From Mesorhizobium sp. (GTDB lineage Bacteria; Pseudomonadota; Alphaproteobacteria; Rhizobiales; Rhizobiaceae): a stretch of 64,000 bases of DNA. Of the stretch, positions 51,566-62,100 are shown one piece after another. Where the stretch lies: the NCBI RefSeq assembly GCF_004962245.1, contig NZ_SUHQ01000006.1:62001-126000 (forward strand), in the 5' to 3' direction. Under the pieces are notes generated by a model that ran no database searches, was not told the origin of the DNA, and worked only from the letters and a program-made list of their open reading frames with translations. Each line of letters begins with the position of its first letter. Positions within the stretch are counted from its first letter, which is position 1. Made by a program: the position numbers and the translations under genes.

Positions 51566-53440
51566 ATGGATCGGGTCTTCGTAGAATATTACGAGGAGGA
51601 ACTGACCCATATCCGCGGACTCGCGGCCGAATTTGCAGACATGCATCCGGCGGTGGCGCGCAATCTTTCGCTCGATACGGTCCCCTGCCCGGATCCATAT
51701 GTCGAGCGGCTGCTCGACGGCGTCGCTTTCCTCGCTGCCCGCACCCGGTTGAAGGTCGATGCCGAGCGTTCGCGGTTTTCACGCAGCGTCCTGGATGTCC
51801 TGTATCCCGATCTGGTTACACCAGCGCCGGCAACAGCGATGGCAGTGCTGAAACCCGGCCAGCAGGTCCAATCGATGATTGCCGGCCATGTCGTCAAGCG
51901 GAACACGCGGCTGGTGTCCAGTCTGCAACCCGGCCTGTCGACGCGCTGCACATTCACCACCGCGCAGGACATGACGCTGTGGCCGATAACAATCACGTCG
52001 GTCAGCTACTTCCAGGATCGCAGCGGGCTGGCAGCGGCCGGCATAAAGCCGATCGGTGGCGTGAGCGGCGAGGCGGCGCTGCGTATCACGCTGGCTCGGA
52101 CCGGAAAAGGCAAGCTCGACGAACTGGCGCTCGACCGGCTTGATCTCCATTTTGCCGGGCGCACCAAGGCGCCATTGCTGTTTGACGCGATTTTCGGCGC
52201 CTGCTCGGCCGTTGGTGCACGAGCGGAGGGCAAGGCCAATCCGCTATCGCCTTTGCCGGAACCCGAAATGGTCGGCATCAGCGACGACGAGGCATTGATG
52301 CCTCGTACCCGTCCGACATTCGAAGGCTACCGTCTGCTGCGCGAATATTTCATGATGCCCGAGCGCTTTCACTACGTGCGGGTCTCAGGACTGCAACCGG
52401 TCGTGCGCAGATGCGAAGCCGGGATCGAGATCATCTTCATGTTCCGGCGTCCGGTGCCCGAACTTGCCGATGTGACACCGGCTGATTTCGAACTTTTTGC
52501 AACGCCGATCATCAACCTCTTCGAGCGTGACTGCAACGTCATCGAGCTTGACCCCCGCCGAACGCGGAACGTGCTGCATGCCGACCGCACGCGGGCGCGG
52601 GACTTCGAAATCTATCGGGTGACCCGCGTCGAGGACGCCGACACGGAGGGCACCGACGCCGAAATTCCGGAGCTCTTCAGCCTGGGGCAAAACCGCAGCA
52701 GCGGCTGGGTCTATTCCACCGAACGGCGCCCTCGCCGGGCCACCGAAGATGAGCGGCGCGACGGATTGACCCGCACCTCATACACCGGAGACGACGTCTT
52801 CCTTTCGATTTCACGGCCGGTCGGAAGCCCGGCGAACCGGCCGCTGAAGCGTGTCGATATCATGGCGCTTTGCACCAACCGCGATCTGCCGATCCTCGAC
52901 GACACCCCAACCTTGACGCTGGAGACAGGCGACCCTGTCGAAACGGTCCGGCTTCTCGGTGCGTTGCGTCCGCCCCAGCCGGCCATCCCGGCCGCCCTGC
53001 CCGCGGGCGCCGAAGGCGAATCCCGAGCCGACAATCTCGCCTGGCGGCTTGTGGCGCAGCTGGCGCTCAACTTTCTCAGCCTTGCCAAGGAGGGTCGCGG
53101 TGTCGATCCGCTGCATGCGCTGCTCGATCTCTATGCCGACCGGGGAGATCCGAGTCTCGCCCGCAATGTGCATTCGATCGTTCGCGTCGACTCGCGGTCG
53201 GTCATCGAACGGCTGCAGATCGATGGGCCGATGTGCTTCGGACGGGGCACGGAAGTGACGTTGCATGTGGACCAGTCGGTCCTGGCCGGGCAAAGCACAT
53301 TGCTGCTTTCAGCCTTGCTTGCACGGCTGTTTGCCCGTCACGCCGGAATAAACGGCTTTGTGCGGACCCGCACGCGGCTGCTGCAGAAGCAGGAGGATGT
53401 GCTATGGCCGATGACGCCCGGCAATCGCTACCTGATCTAG
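51566..53440 (+). CDS. tssF: T6SS baseplate protein TssF (ImpG)
   Basis: 624 residues, full length for TssF. The family opening YYEEELTHIRGLAAEFADMHPAVARNL is followed by DPYVERLLDGVAFLAAR, and the C-terminal half has FARHAGINGFVRTRTRLLQ. TssF forms the wedge of the baseplate with TssG and TssE. It overlaps tssG by 37 bases. Confidence 0.92.
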   Translation: MDRVFVEYYEEELTHIRGLAAEFADMHPAVARNLSLDTVPCPDPYVERLLDGVAFLAARTRLKVDAERSRFSRSVLDVLYPDLVTPAPATAMAVLKPGQQVQSMIAGHVVKRNTRLVSSLQPGLSTRCTFTTAQDMTLWPITITSVSYFQDRSGLAAAGIKPIGGVSGEAALRITLARTGKGKLDELALDRLDLHFAGRTKAPLLFDAIFGACSAVGARAEGKANPLSPLPEPEMVGISDDEALMPRTRPTFEGYRLLREYFMMPERFHYVRVSGLQPVVRRCEAGIEIIFMFRRPVPELADVTPADFELFATPIINLFERDCNVIELDPRRTRNVLHADRTRARDFEIYRVTRVEDADTEGTDAEIPELFSLGQNRSSGWVYSTERRPRRATEDERRDGLTRTSYTGDDVFLSISRPVGSPANRPLKRVDIMALCTNRDLPILDDTPTLTLETGDPVETVRLLGALRPPQPAIPAALPAGAEGESRADNLAWRLVAQLALNFLSLAKEGRGVDPLHALLDLYADRGDPSLARNVHSIVRVDSRSVIERLQIDGPMCFGRGTEVTLHVDQSVLAGQSTLLLSALLARLFARHAGINGFVRTRTRLLQKQEDVLWPMTPGNRYLI

Positions 53441-54489
53441 ACAAATTCGACCTGGACCGGGTCGAAGGGCTATCTGACACATTCGACTTCTTCGAACTGT
53501 TGCGCCGGCTCGAACGGAGGGGCGGGCTGTTCGGCTATTCAGGCCACGCGGATCGCGAGCCGGCAAGGCTTGGGCAGCATGTGCGTCTTAGCTTTTCCGC
53601 CAAGGACGTGGTTGAGTTCCGCGAAGCCACGGTTAAGACGCCGGGGAAAGAAGGGGCGCCGGCCCGGGTCACGGTTGCAAATCTCGGGCTGATGGGGCCG
53701 GAAGGCCCGATGCCGCTTCATTTGACACGCTGGGTGCTCGATCGTCTGTCGCAGCGCTGGTTCACCGGCGCTGACGGCCAGCAGACCAGCGACACGACGT
53801 TCGTGGACTTCGTCAATATCCTTCAGCACCGCATGATCGCGCTGTACTATCGGGCCTGGGCGGATGCGCATCCGGCAGTACAGGTCGAACGTGCGGTCGG
53901 CGGCCGCGTAAGAGCCATGCTTGAAGCCATGGCGGGAATCGGACTTCCTGGCACCCACAATCCCGATCTCGACGCCGTGAAGCTTCGCCAGGCAGCATCG
54001 CTCGCCAGCCAGGTCGACGGTCCGGAGCGGCTGACACTGTTCCTGGCGGAAGCGTTCAAGGTGCCGGTCCAGATCAAGGAGTTCGTTGCCACCTGGATGA
54101 CCATACCGGCGACGCTCCAGACCCGTCTTGCCAGAGCGTTCGCAGTGCTGGGGCGCGGGGCGACGATCGGCCCGCGCGTCTTCAGCCGCCACAGCAGGAT
54201 CGAACTCCGTGTCGGCCCGCTGGGGTATGAGGAGTTCAAGGCGTTCCTGCCGGGCGGTCAACGTCTGAAAATGTTCAAACAGGCCGTTCGCGACATGGTG
54301 GGGGAATCGCTCGACGTCGATCTGCGGATCGTGCTCGCGCGAGAAGCCGTGCCGCAGCCCCGTATCGGGGCGGTACAGCTCGGCCGAACGACCTGGCTTG
54401 CGCGGCCCGCTGAAAGGGGCGATGCTGACGATATGCGGCTGCGGACAATTGTCGGATGGCGGCCGGAAATGGCGGGGGTCGCGGCATGA
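53404..54489 (+). CDS. tssG: T6SS baseplate protein TssG (ImpH)
   Basis: 361 residues. The family pattern FDFFELLRRLERRGGLFGYSG is at the start and ...ANLGLMGPEGPMPLHLTRWVLDRL in the first third; the last third has RIVLAREAVPQPRIGAVQLGRTTWL. It forms the baseplate wedge with TssF. The ATG at 53404 lies inside the tssF end, the start overlapping by 37 bases. Its stop overlaps the tagH ATG by four bases. Confidence 0.92.
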   Translation: MADDARQSLPDLDKFDLDRVEGLSDTFDFFELLRRLERRGGLFGYSGHADREPARLGQHVRLSFSAKDVVEFREATVKTPGKEGAPARVTVANLGLMGPEGPMPLHLTRWVLDRLSQRWFTGADGQQTSDTTFVDFVNILQHRMIALYYRAWADAHPAVQVERAVGGRVRAMLEAMAGIGLPGTHNPDLDAVKLRQAASLASQVDGPERLTLFLAEAFKVPVQIKEFVATWMTIPATLQTRLARAFAVLGRGATIGPRVFSRHSRIELRVGPLGYEEFKAFLPGGQRLKMFKQAVRDMVGESLDVDLRIVLAREAVPQPRIGAVQLGRTTWLARPAERGDADDMRLRTIVGWRPEMAGVAA

Positions 54490-55946
54490 GTCTGCTGCTG
54501 ACGCTGGAGCAAGGGCCACGCACCCAGGCGGTCCGGCAGACCCGGCTGGACGAGGGTGAGCTGGTGATCGGCCGCAGCGCGGAAGCGGGCTGGCAGATCG
54601 ACGATCCCGACATGTTCGTTTCACGCGCCCATTGCAGGATCACCGGCGGGCGGGATGGCTATTTCGTCACCGACACATCAAGCAGCGGGTTGTTTATAAA
54701 CGACTCCGACAGCCCGCTCGGCGCTGGCGCGTCGATCCGTCTTCAAAACGGCATGCGGCTGAGGCTGGGCGACTACATCGTATGCGTCGACCTGCAGACG
54801 CCGGTCGCTCAAGCACCGGCAGCCAGCCAATCGGTCCCGGAACGGTCGCCGCCGGCATCACGAGCGCCGGTAAGCATCGGTCGCGATGACTTCTTTTCAG
54901 CCACGGTCGAAGAAGAGCCACGAGGACCGCGTCCCGCCGATCTGCCGAATCCGTTCGAGCAGCCAATTCCAGGAGCGTTCGAGCGGGCCAACCAGCGCAG
55001 TTCGCCTGCCTTCGACGACCCGTTCAGCCTCGACCCGGTATCAACGCCTGCGCCGAAAGGCGCTGCCTACTCCGAACCACGTGGTGAGCCAGGCCCCGCA
55101 GACCCATTCAGCCTCGATCCGGTGCCTTCCCGCAACGGTGAAACCGAGGCCGCTTCGGGAAAGTCATCCGAATTCGATGACTTCGGTTTCGGGCCGGCCG
55201 CACCGCCTGATTTGAGAAACGGCGCCGGCTCGACCGATCAGCGAAAACACATCGCCGGAAGACCGCAGCCGGCCAATCCCTGGGATTTGCCTGGCCACGC
55301 GGCAGATATCCCCTCCCCGCCGCGTGCGGGCACTGCTCCCAAACCCGCCGCCTCCCTGGCAGCGGCGCAACAGATGAACACCGCGCTTCGTACCGCGTTC
55401 TTGCGTGGCATGGGCATTGAGGAGGCCGATTTTCCCGGACGCGACAGTGTCGCGGAGATGGAGAAGTTTGGTCGCGAATATCGGCTCATGATGGAAGGCC
55501 TGATGCAGCTGCTGCGCAAGCGGGCCGAGGAAAAGGGAAACGCTCGCGTCGCCCAGACGGTGGTTGGGGCCTCTGAAGTCAATCCGCTCAAGTTTCTGCC
55601 GACGGTCGACGACGCCATCGTGACCATTATCGCGGAGCGCAGCCCCGGATTTCTGGCCGGCGAAGCGGCAATCGCGGACGCGATCCGCGATCTCGCGCAA
55701 CATCACGTGCGCGCCTGGCGAGGCCTGCAGTCCGCCTTGCGGCGGATGATTGACCGTTTTGACCCGGCAGCGATCGAGGAAGAGCTGAAATCGAGCTCCG
55801 CGATCGGCACCCTGCTTTCGGGCGGGCGCAGCGCCAAGCTGTGGGAGCTATACCAGAAACGCCATCGTGAAATCGCCCAGAGTGCGGAATCAAGCTTCCT
55901 TGGCGAAATCGGCGCTGATTTTCGGGATGCATATGAGGAGGAGTGA
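54486..55946 (+). CDS. tagH: FHA-domain T6SS protein TagH (Fha-like)
   Basis: 486 residues. The N-terminal FHA domain (about 20-95) shows GELVIGRS, then VSRAHCRITGG, with the phosphothreonine-binding Arg and Ser residues in these two blocks. A Pro/Asp-rich linker (about 125-290) contains the motif DPFSLDPV twice. The C-terminal part (about 305-480) has a helical domain with FGREYRLMMEGLMQLLRKRAEE and the LKSSSAIGTLLSGGRSAKLWELY segment seen in TagH. It is a likely regulatory scaffold recognising phosphorylated partners. It overlaps tssG by four bases (ATGA). No kinase gene (PpkA) is in the visible part. Confidence 0.85.
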   Translation: MSLLLTLEQGPRTQAVRQTRLDEGELVIGRSAEAGWQIDDPDMFVSRAHCRITGGRDGYFVTDTSSSGLFINDSDSPLGAGASIRLQNGMRLRLGDYIVCVDLQTPVAQAPAASQSVPERSPPASRAPVSIGRDDFFSATVEEEPRGPRPADLPNPFEQPIPGAFERANQRSSPAFDDPFSLDPVSTPAPKGAAYSEPRGEPGPADPFSLDPVPSRNGETEAASGKSSEFDDFGFGPAAPPDLRNGAGSTDQRKHIAGRPQPANPWDLPGHAADIPSPPRAGTAPKPAASLAAAQQMNTALRTAFLRGMGIEEADFPGRDSVAEMEKFGREYRLMMEGLMQLLRKRAEEKGNARVAQTVVGASEVNPLKFLPTVDDAIVTIIAERSPGFLAGEAAIADAIRDLAQHHVRAWRGLQSALRRMIDRFDPAAIEEELKSSSAIGTLLSGGRSAKLWELYQKRHREIAQSAESSFLGEIGADFRDAYEEE

Positions 55947-55949
55947 AAA

Positions 55950-56402
55950 ATGATCGATCGGCGCGAATTCATCGTTGCTCTGGGCGCAACGGGGCTGCTT
56001 GCGGCTTGTCAAAGCGGTCCGCCAAAACCATCGGCGATCACGATCAACATGACCGGCGCAGCCGGCATGAACCCGGGACCAGGTGGCGGCGACCGGCCCG
56101 TGACGGTCCTTGTGATGCGGCTGCGCAGCACCGGCAAGTTCAATTCGGCCGACTATTTCGCGCTGCAGGGGGATGCCGGCTCCGCACTCGCAGGCGATCT
56201 CATTGGATCCGACCAGATCTCCGTCGGACCGGGAAAGACCGCATCCAAAACCATCACGGTCGAGCCGGACGCGGCTGCGCTGGGCTTCGTTGCCCTCGTT
56301 CGCGAGCCTGGCGGCCGGAACTGGCGTACAACCAAGTCGGTGTCGCCGGGATCGAAGTTTACCGTCAACGTCACGCTTGGCAGTGGCGGCATTTCCGCCT
56401 AG
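55950..56402 (+). CDS. tssJ: T6SS outer-membrane lipoprotein TssJ
   Basis: 150 residues. N-terminal MIDRREFIVALGATGLLAAC is a lipoprotein signal with lipobox LAAC (Cys20), with a twin-Arg-like start (DRREF) that is unusual but short of a true Tat motif. The rest is a small beta-sandwich, as expected of TssJ, which anchors the TssL-TssM membrane complex to the outer membrane. It sits three bases after tagH. Confidence 0.85.
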   Translation: MIDRREFIVALGATGLLAACQSGPPKPSAITINMTGAAGMNPGPGGGDRPVTVLVMRLRSTGKFNSADYFALQGDAGSALAGDLIGSDQISVGPGKTASKTITVEPDAAALGFVALVREPGGRNWRTTKSVSPGSKFTVNVTLGSGGISA

Positions 56403-56441
56403 CGGCCAGGGTAAGAGGTGCTCAATGCAGAGAGTAGCGGC

Positions 56442-57776
56442 ATGAGCGAAGCAAACAGGGTGCTGTGGTCCGAAGGCCTGTTTCTCCGGACCCAGCATTT
56501 TCAGCAGCAGGATCGTTTTTTCGAGGCGACCGTGCGCGGCGCGTTGCAGGCCGGGCAACTGCATACGTTCGGCTTTCAGCAACTGACGCTGGACCAGGCA
56601 ATGCTTGATGCCGGCCAGGTCTCCATACTGTCCGCACGGGGCATTTTTCCGGATGGAACCCCCTTCTCCATTCCAGACATGATGGACGCGCCACGACCGC
56701 TGCCCGTCACCGCCGATACGGGTGCCGGACCGGTGCTGGTCGCACTGCCGCTCGAGCCTCCTGGCGGTGTCGGCTTCGACCCGGCGCATGCCGCATCCAC
56801 CGGCGCACGCTATCATGGCCGGATCGTTTCGGTTCGCGACGCCGTCCAGGGCGGTTCAGATCCCGAAGAAATCGAAATCGCCCGCCCGCAGGCGCTGCTG
56901 CTTGCACCCGGAAAATCGGTTGGCGGCTATACCGCCCTGCCAATAGCCGACATCAAAGGGGTCCGAGCCGATGGCGGCGTCTCCCTGGATGAGACGTTCC
57001 TGCCGCCGACACTGGTTACCGGAGCGGTGGCCTGGTACCGGCAGTTGCTTTTGGAAGTTGTCACCGGCCTCGACCAAATCGCTGAGGCGCACGGCAAAAT
57101 GGTCATGGGCGGGCCAGGGCGCAGCGTCGAAGACCTGTTGATGCTCAACCTCGCCAATGCGGCGCGTCCGCGACTGGCCCACATGCTGGCGCAGGATGTT
57201 TTCCATCCGGCCGAGCTTTATCTGGAGCTTGCCGGTCTTGCCGGTTCAATGGCGACCTATGGCTCGAGCGCGCGACGGCTGAGCGAGTTGCCCGCCTACG
57301 ATCACATGGCGCCCGGCCCCGCATATTCGGCGCTGGCCGACGCCTTGCGCTCACTCATCCTGAGCCTGCGTTACATCGAGCCCAAATCACGCGCACTGCC
57401 CGTCATGCGGCATTCGACCAATGTCTGGAAAATCCGCATCGACAACCCGAAGCTGCTGGTGGCCAGCCGGATCGTCATCCGCGTCGGGTCCGAGTTGTCG
57501 GAAGACGCCTTGCGCAAGATTTTCGTCAACCAGGCGACTGTCGGTTCGGCCGATCAGTTCGAGGGCCTGTGGAAATCCCGTCTCCCCGGCATTCCGCTGA
57601 AACCGCTTCATTCCCAGCCCCGCGAAATCCCCTACGACGGCGATCGGCTATGCCTTGAGCTGGATCAGAAAAGCGAGCACTGGGCCTCGCTGCTCGATGC
57701 CCCCGGCTTCGTCATTGGCGTGTCGGGCGTACTGCCGAGCGAGCCGCAGGTGGACTGCTACTCGGTAAACAGGTGA
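56442..57776 (+). CDS. tssK: T6SS baseplate-membrane connector TssK
   Basis: 444 residues, standard length. The family opening RVLWSEGLFLRTQHFQQQDRFFE and the ...PAYDHMAPGPAYSALADALR region are clear. TssK links the baseplate to the TssJLM complex. The ATG at 56442 is chosen; a GTG at 56418 would add eight residues. It is followed four bases later by tssL. Confidence 0.91.
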   Translation: MSEANRVLWSEGLFLRTQHFQQQDRFFEATVRGALQAGQLHTFGFQQLTLDQAMLDAGQVSILSARGIFPDGTPFSIPDMMDAPRPLPVTADTGAGPVLVALPLEPPGGVGFDPAHAASTGARYHGRIVSVRDAVQGGSDPEEIEIARPQALLLAPGKSVGGYTALPIADIKGVRADGGVSLDETFLPPTLVTGAVAWYRQLLLEVVTGLDQIAEAHGKMVMGGPGRSVEDLLMLNLANAARPRLAHMLAQDVFHPAELYLELAGLAGSMATYGSSARRLSELPAYDHMAPGPAYSALADALRSLILSLRYIEPKSRALPVMRHSTNVWKIRIDNPKLLVASRIVIRVGSELSEDALRKIFVNQATVGSADQFEGLWKSRLPGIPLKPLHSQPREIPYDGDRLCLELDQKSEHWASLLDAPGFVIGVSGVLPSEPQVDCYSVNR

Positions 57777-57780
57777 GACC

Positions 57781-59103
57781 ATGAGCCGGGATGATCCTTT
57801 CGGACTGTCGGAGGATCGTGAACGCACTCGCATACGGCTGACCGGCTCGCCGATGCCGCGACCGATGACGCCACTCTTGTCGGGCGCGCCGGTGAAACGG
57901 TCGCGTTCGCATCCCAACACACTTGTCAACGCATTCGCACCCTTGCTCGAGTTCGCGCCCGAGCTTGAAAGCGCGCTGCCACCGGAAAACCCGGAAGCTC
58001 TGCGCACCCGGTTGCTCGATGAGCTGGTTCGGGCACGCGACGCGGCAATGTCGGCGGGATCCTCGCTTGAGCGCGCCGACCAAGCAGCCTGGGTGGTGGC
58101 GGCGTTGCTCGACGACCTGGCCTTGAACACACCATGGGGCGGTGCCAGCGCATGGCCGCGCCAGCCGCTTGTGGTCATGCTTCGAGGCGATGTCGATGCC
58201 GGCACGCAGTTCTTCACGCGTCTCGACGAACTGGAGCGCCATCCGAACCGGGATCGCGAACTGCTGGAACTGCAATATCATTGCCTGGCGCTCGGCTTCC
58301 GCGGCAAATACCGTGTGCCCGGCCGGTCGGGCGACCGCTCGCTCAATGCCGTTCGCGTTGCTGCTGCGCGCTTCCTGCGCGATGCCGACGCCGACGGCGC
58401 GCCGCTGTCGCCGAACTGGAAAGGCGTGATCGCATCCGACGAGCCGCAGCGCTTCATCGTTCCGATCTGGGTGATGGCGCTCGGTGCGGCGGTTATCGCC
58501 ACTGCAATCCATCTCGGGCTGTCGATGGGACTGAGCAGTCAGGCGGTCGAGCTTTCCGCGCTCGTTCGCGCGCTGCCGCCGCCCACGCGCGGCGATATCA
58601 GCCGCACGTCGCCACAAGTCGACGCGCCGCCGCCAGAGCCGGTCGATTTCGCGCTGCTGCCCGAATTTCAGGCCGGAGCGCCAGCAAATCTCAAAGCCGC
58701 GCTCCGTGGCACCGAGAGCGTTTCGCTGGCCAGGCTGATCATCCAGGCTTCCAACCCCGAACTGTTCCAGTCGTCGCGGCCGAAACTGACGGAAGGCTTC
58801 GAACCGCTGATCGGTTCAATCGCCAAAGTGATCCTGGCCAATCAGGAACTGATCGGAAACATCACGGTGGTCGGCCATACGGACAGTGTTCCTTTGCAAA
58901 GGTCCAATCCGCTTTCCACCAACCAGCGGCTGTCCGAAGCGCGCGCGGCGACCATTGCCGACATACTGGTTCAGAACGGCGTGCCGCAGGACCGCATTCG
59001 TTCCGAAGGACGTGCAGCTACCGATCCAGTGGCCGACGACAGCACGCGCGAGGGCCGGGCCTTGAACCGCCGCGTCGAGGTGCTGGTCGAAAAGAGGCTG
59101 TGA
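57781..59103 (+). CDS. tssL: T6SS membrane protein TssL with C-terminal OmpA-like peptidoglycan-binding domain
   Basis: 440 residues. The N-terminal DotU/IcmH cytoplasmic domain (about 45-210) includes LLDELVRARDAAMSAG and LLELQYHCLALGFRGKYR. One membrane segment follows at about 225-250 (FIVPIWVMALGAAVIA). The C-terminal OmpA-type domain (about 305-440) has VVGHTDSVPL, then NQRLSEARAATIADIL, then NRRVEVLVE. It thus includes the peptidoglycan anchor in the same protein, so a separate TagL is not required. One base separates it from tssM. Confidence 0.92.
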   Translation: MSRDDPFGLSEDRERTRIRLTGSPMPRPMTPLLSGAPVKRSRSHPNTLVNAFAPLLEFAPELESALPPENPEALRTRLLDELVRARDAAMSAGSSLERADQAAWVVAALLDDLALNTPWGGASAWPRQPLVVMLRGDVDAGTQFFTRLDELERHPNRDRELLELQYHCLALGFRGKYRVPGRSGDRSLNAVRVAAARFLRDADADGAPLSPNWKGVIASDEPQRFIVPIWVMALGAAVIATAIHLGLSMGLSSQAVELSALVRALPPPTRGDISRTSPQVDAPPPEPVDFALLPEFQAGAPANLKAALRGTESVSLARLIIQASNPELFQSSRPKLTEGFEPLIGSIAKVILANQELIGNITVVGHTDSVPLQRSNPLSTNQRLSEARAATIADILVQNGVPQDRIRSEGRAATDPVADDSTREGRALNRRVEVLVEKRL

Positions 59104-59104
59104 G

Positions 59105-62100
59105 ATGTTCATCCTGCGCTTCCTCTGGGCGGTTCTGACATCGCGCTGGCTCTGGACGCTGATCGGCATCGCGCTGCTCTCTCTGGTTATCTGGGTGTTC
59201 GGCCCGATCGTCAGGGTCGGTGCTTACGAACCCTTCGCCTCGGAAAATGTGCGCATCGTCATCATTGCGCTGCTGGTCATCTTCTGGCTGATCTGGCTGA
59301 TCGTCGCGCAGCGCCGGGCGATCCGGGCCAATCGCATGTTCGTCGCCGAAATCGCAGCGCCAGCAGTTGAGAAACCGCTGAGCCCCGGCGAAGAGAACGT
59401 CGCCGCCGTCGGTGCCAAGTTCGCCGAGGTGATGGCCGAATTGAAGCGCCGCAAACTAGGCGGACGCAAGTTCCTGCGCGAGATGCCCTGGTACGTGATC
59501 GTTGGGCCGCCGGCCACCGGTAAGACCACGGCTTTGCGCCAGTCCGGCCTGAACTTTCCGATCGATCTCACCGACGACCTGCAGGGGGTTGGCGGCACGC
59601 GCAACTGCGACTGGTTTTTTTCTGAGAACGCGGTTCTGATCGACACGGCGGGCCGCTATGTGCAGCAGGAGAGCCAGCCCGACGTCGATGCGGCGGAATG
59701 GCTGGGCTTCCTCGACCTGCTGAAAAAGCACCGCGGCCGCCGGGCACTGAACGGCGTGATCGTCGCGTTGTCGATCGACGTACTTTCCGAGGGCGACGAG
59801 GCCATCAAGGCTCATGGCCGCAAGATTCGTCGTCGGCTGGCAGAGCTCAACGACCGGCTCGAAATCCGACTTCCGGTCTATCTGATGCTGACCAAGGCCG
59901 ATCTGATCAAGGGTTTCGAGGCTTTCTTCGGTGGCCTGTCGACGGCCTCGCGCGAACAGGTGTGGGGGACGACCTTCGCGCTGGATGCGCGTGTGGACGC
60001 GAAGACCATAGAGCGGGAAATCGCCACCCTTGCGACGGAGCTCGAGCGGCGGCTGGTGCCGCGCCTGGAGGACGAGGACAAACTCGCCACCCGCGCCGAG
60101 ATATTCAGATTCCCTGCCCAGCTCACAAGCCTGTCCGAGCCGATCCAGGTGCTGATCGAGGCAATGTTCGGCGAAAGCAGGTACGAAGAAGCTGCGTGGC
60201 TGCGCGGCCTCTATCTGACGTCAGCAACCCAGGAAGGCGCGCCCATCGACCGGCTGACGGCGGCGCTGTCTTCATCCTTCGGTCTTCCGCCGCGCCGGGC
60301 CATGCCGGCGCCGCGCGTTGAAAAACGCAGCTTCTTCCTGAAGAATCTGCTGACCGAGGTCATCTTCAGGGAAGCAGGCCTGGGGACATTCGACCCGCTG
60401 GCGCAGCGCCGCCGCGCCTGGATCTGGCGCGGCGCCGCCGCCGCATGTACCGCCGTGGCCCTGTTGGCCGGCGGGGTGTTCACCTGGTCCTACTTTGACA
60501 ACCGCAATGCGATCACGGCGCAGGCAAGTCAGTTCGAGGCGCTGCAGGCGCCGCTAACCGCGGCAGCCGCAAGCCCGGCATCGGTGGAGCAGCCTGCCAT
60601 CGATGGCGCGCTCAATGCGATGGCTGAGGTCGTAAATGCCCGAACGGCACCGCCGAGCAGTGCCCAGGATCTGCTGGGGCCATCGGCCTCGTCGGAACTG
60701 CTGCGGGCGCAGGCCGACACTTACGACCACGCTCTGCGCAACATTCTCGAGCCGCACATGGTGGCTCTGCTCGAGGCGACGATGTGGCGGCAGATCCGCG
60801 ATCCTGATTTCATGCTCGGGGCACTGAAGACCTATCGCATGATGACGGGCCTGTCGCAGATGGATGCCGATTTCGTCCAGAACTGGTGGGTCAACGACTT
60901 GCCCGAATTCGCGCCGGCGGCGCCCTTTCCGACCACTGACGCGGAAGAGCATCAGCTTGCCGCGATCCGCCGTATGGCGGTCGACGACAGCTACACCGCC
61001 CCGGATCAGGCGCTGGTTGCCGAGGCGCTGAAAACCGTCTGCACGATCTCGTTGCCGGCACGTGCCTACAGGCAGTTGCTGGCCGACCCGGCGGTGGCCG
61101 AACTCAAGGAATGGATCCCCGCGAATTTCGCCGGTCCCAACGGCGCCAAGGTTTTTGCGCGGCGTTCCGACAAGACGCTGCGCGTCGGCATTTCGGGCGC
61201 GTTCACCTATTCCGGGTTCCACGATGCCATTCTTGACCGGGTCGAGGACGTCGCCGCGCAGGCGGCGCTGGATCGAGCGGTCTTCGCCGGGGGCTGTTCG
61301 GAAAACTCCGAAACCTCTGTCTCGGCGCTGTCGGAGGATATTCTGAAACTCTACTACGAAGACTATATCGCGCAATGGGACAGTTTTCTGCGCGATATGA
61401 GGCTCGCGCCATTGTCCGACCTCAACATCGCCAGCGAGAACCTCAAGGATCTTTCGAGCGCCGACTCCGCGCTGAAACGCCTGCTTACGGCGGTCGTTCA
61501 GGAGACCGAGCTTACCCGATCCGATGAAGCACCAGCCGATAACAAGGCAGCGGCCAAGGGCGGCTCGAAACTGCTCGGCAAGCTGGGGAAGCTGGGAAAG
61601 ATCGTGAAGACAGGGGCAAAACTGCTGCCACGCGCAGGCTCCGCCGACGAGGTGGACCTTACCGGCAGCCTGGTGGCCGAACACTTCAAGCCGCTCAAGG
61701 GCGCAATCGCCGAGGTTGACGGCCAGCCGCCGGCACTCGATGCCGCGGTGGTGGCTCTGACGGCGCTTTCGAACGTGCTGCAGACGGTCACGGCCAATCC
61801 CGACCCTCAGGACGCCATCAAGAAGCAGGGCGGTCTCGCCGAGTTGACGGGAGCGGTCGCCAGGCAAGCGCAGATCCTGCCCGATCCAATCGACGACTGG
61901 CTCGGCGGCATCGCCGGCGACACCAGCGGCCTGACACAGAAGGCGGTCACCTCCGAGCTTAACGCCATCTGGCGCGCCGACATCCTGCCGTTCTGCCAGG
62001 CGGCGCTGAACGATCGCTATCCGTTCAGCCCCGAAAGCGCGGTCGACGTCAATGTCCGCGATTTCGCCCGGCTGTTCGGGCCGGCCGGGATGATCGACGC

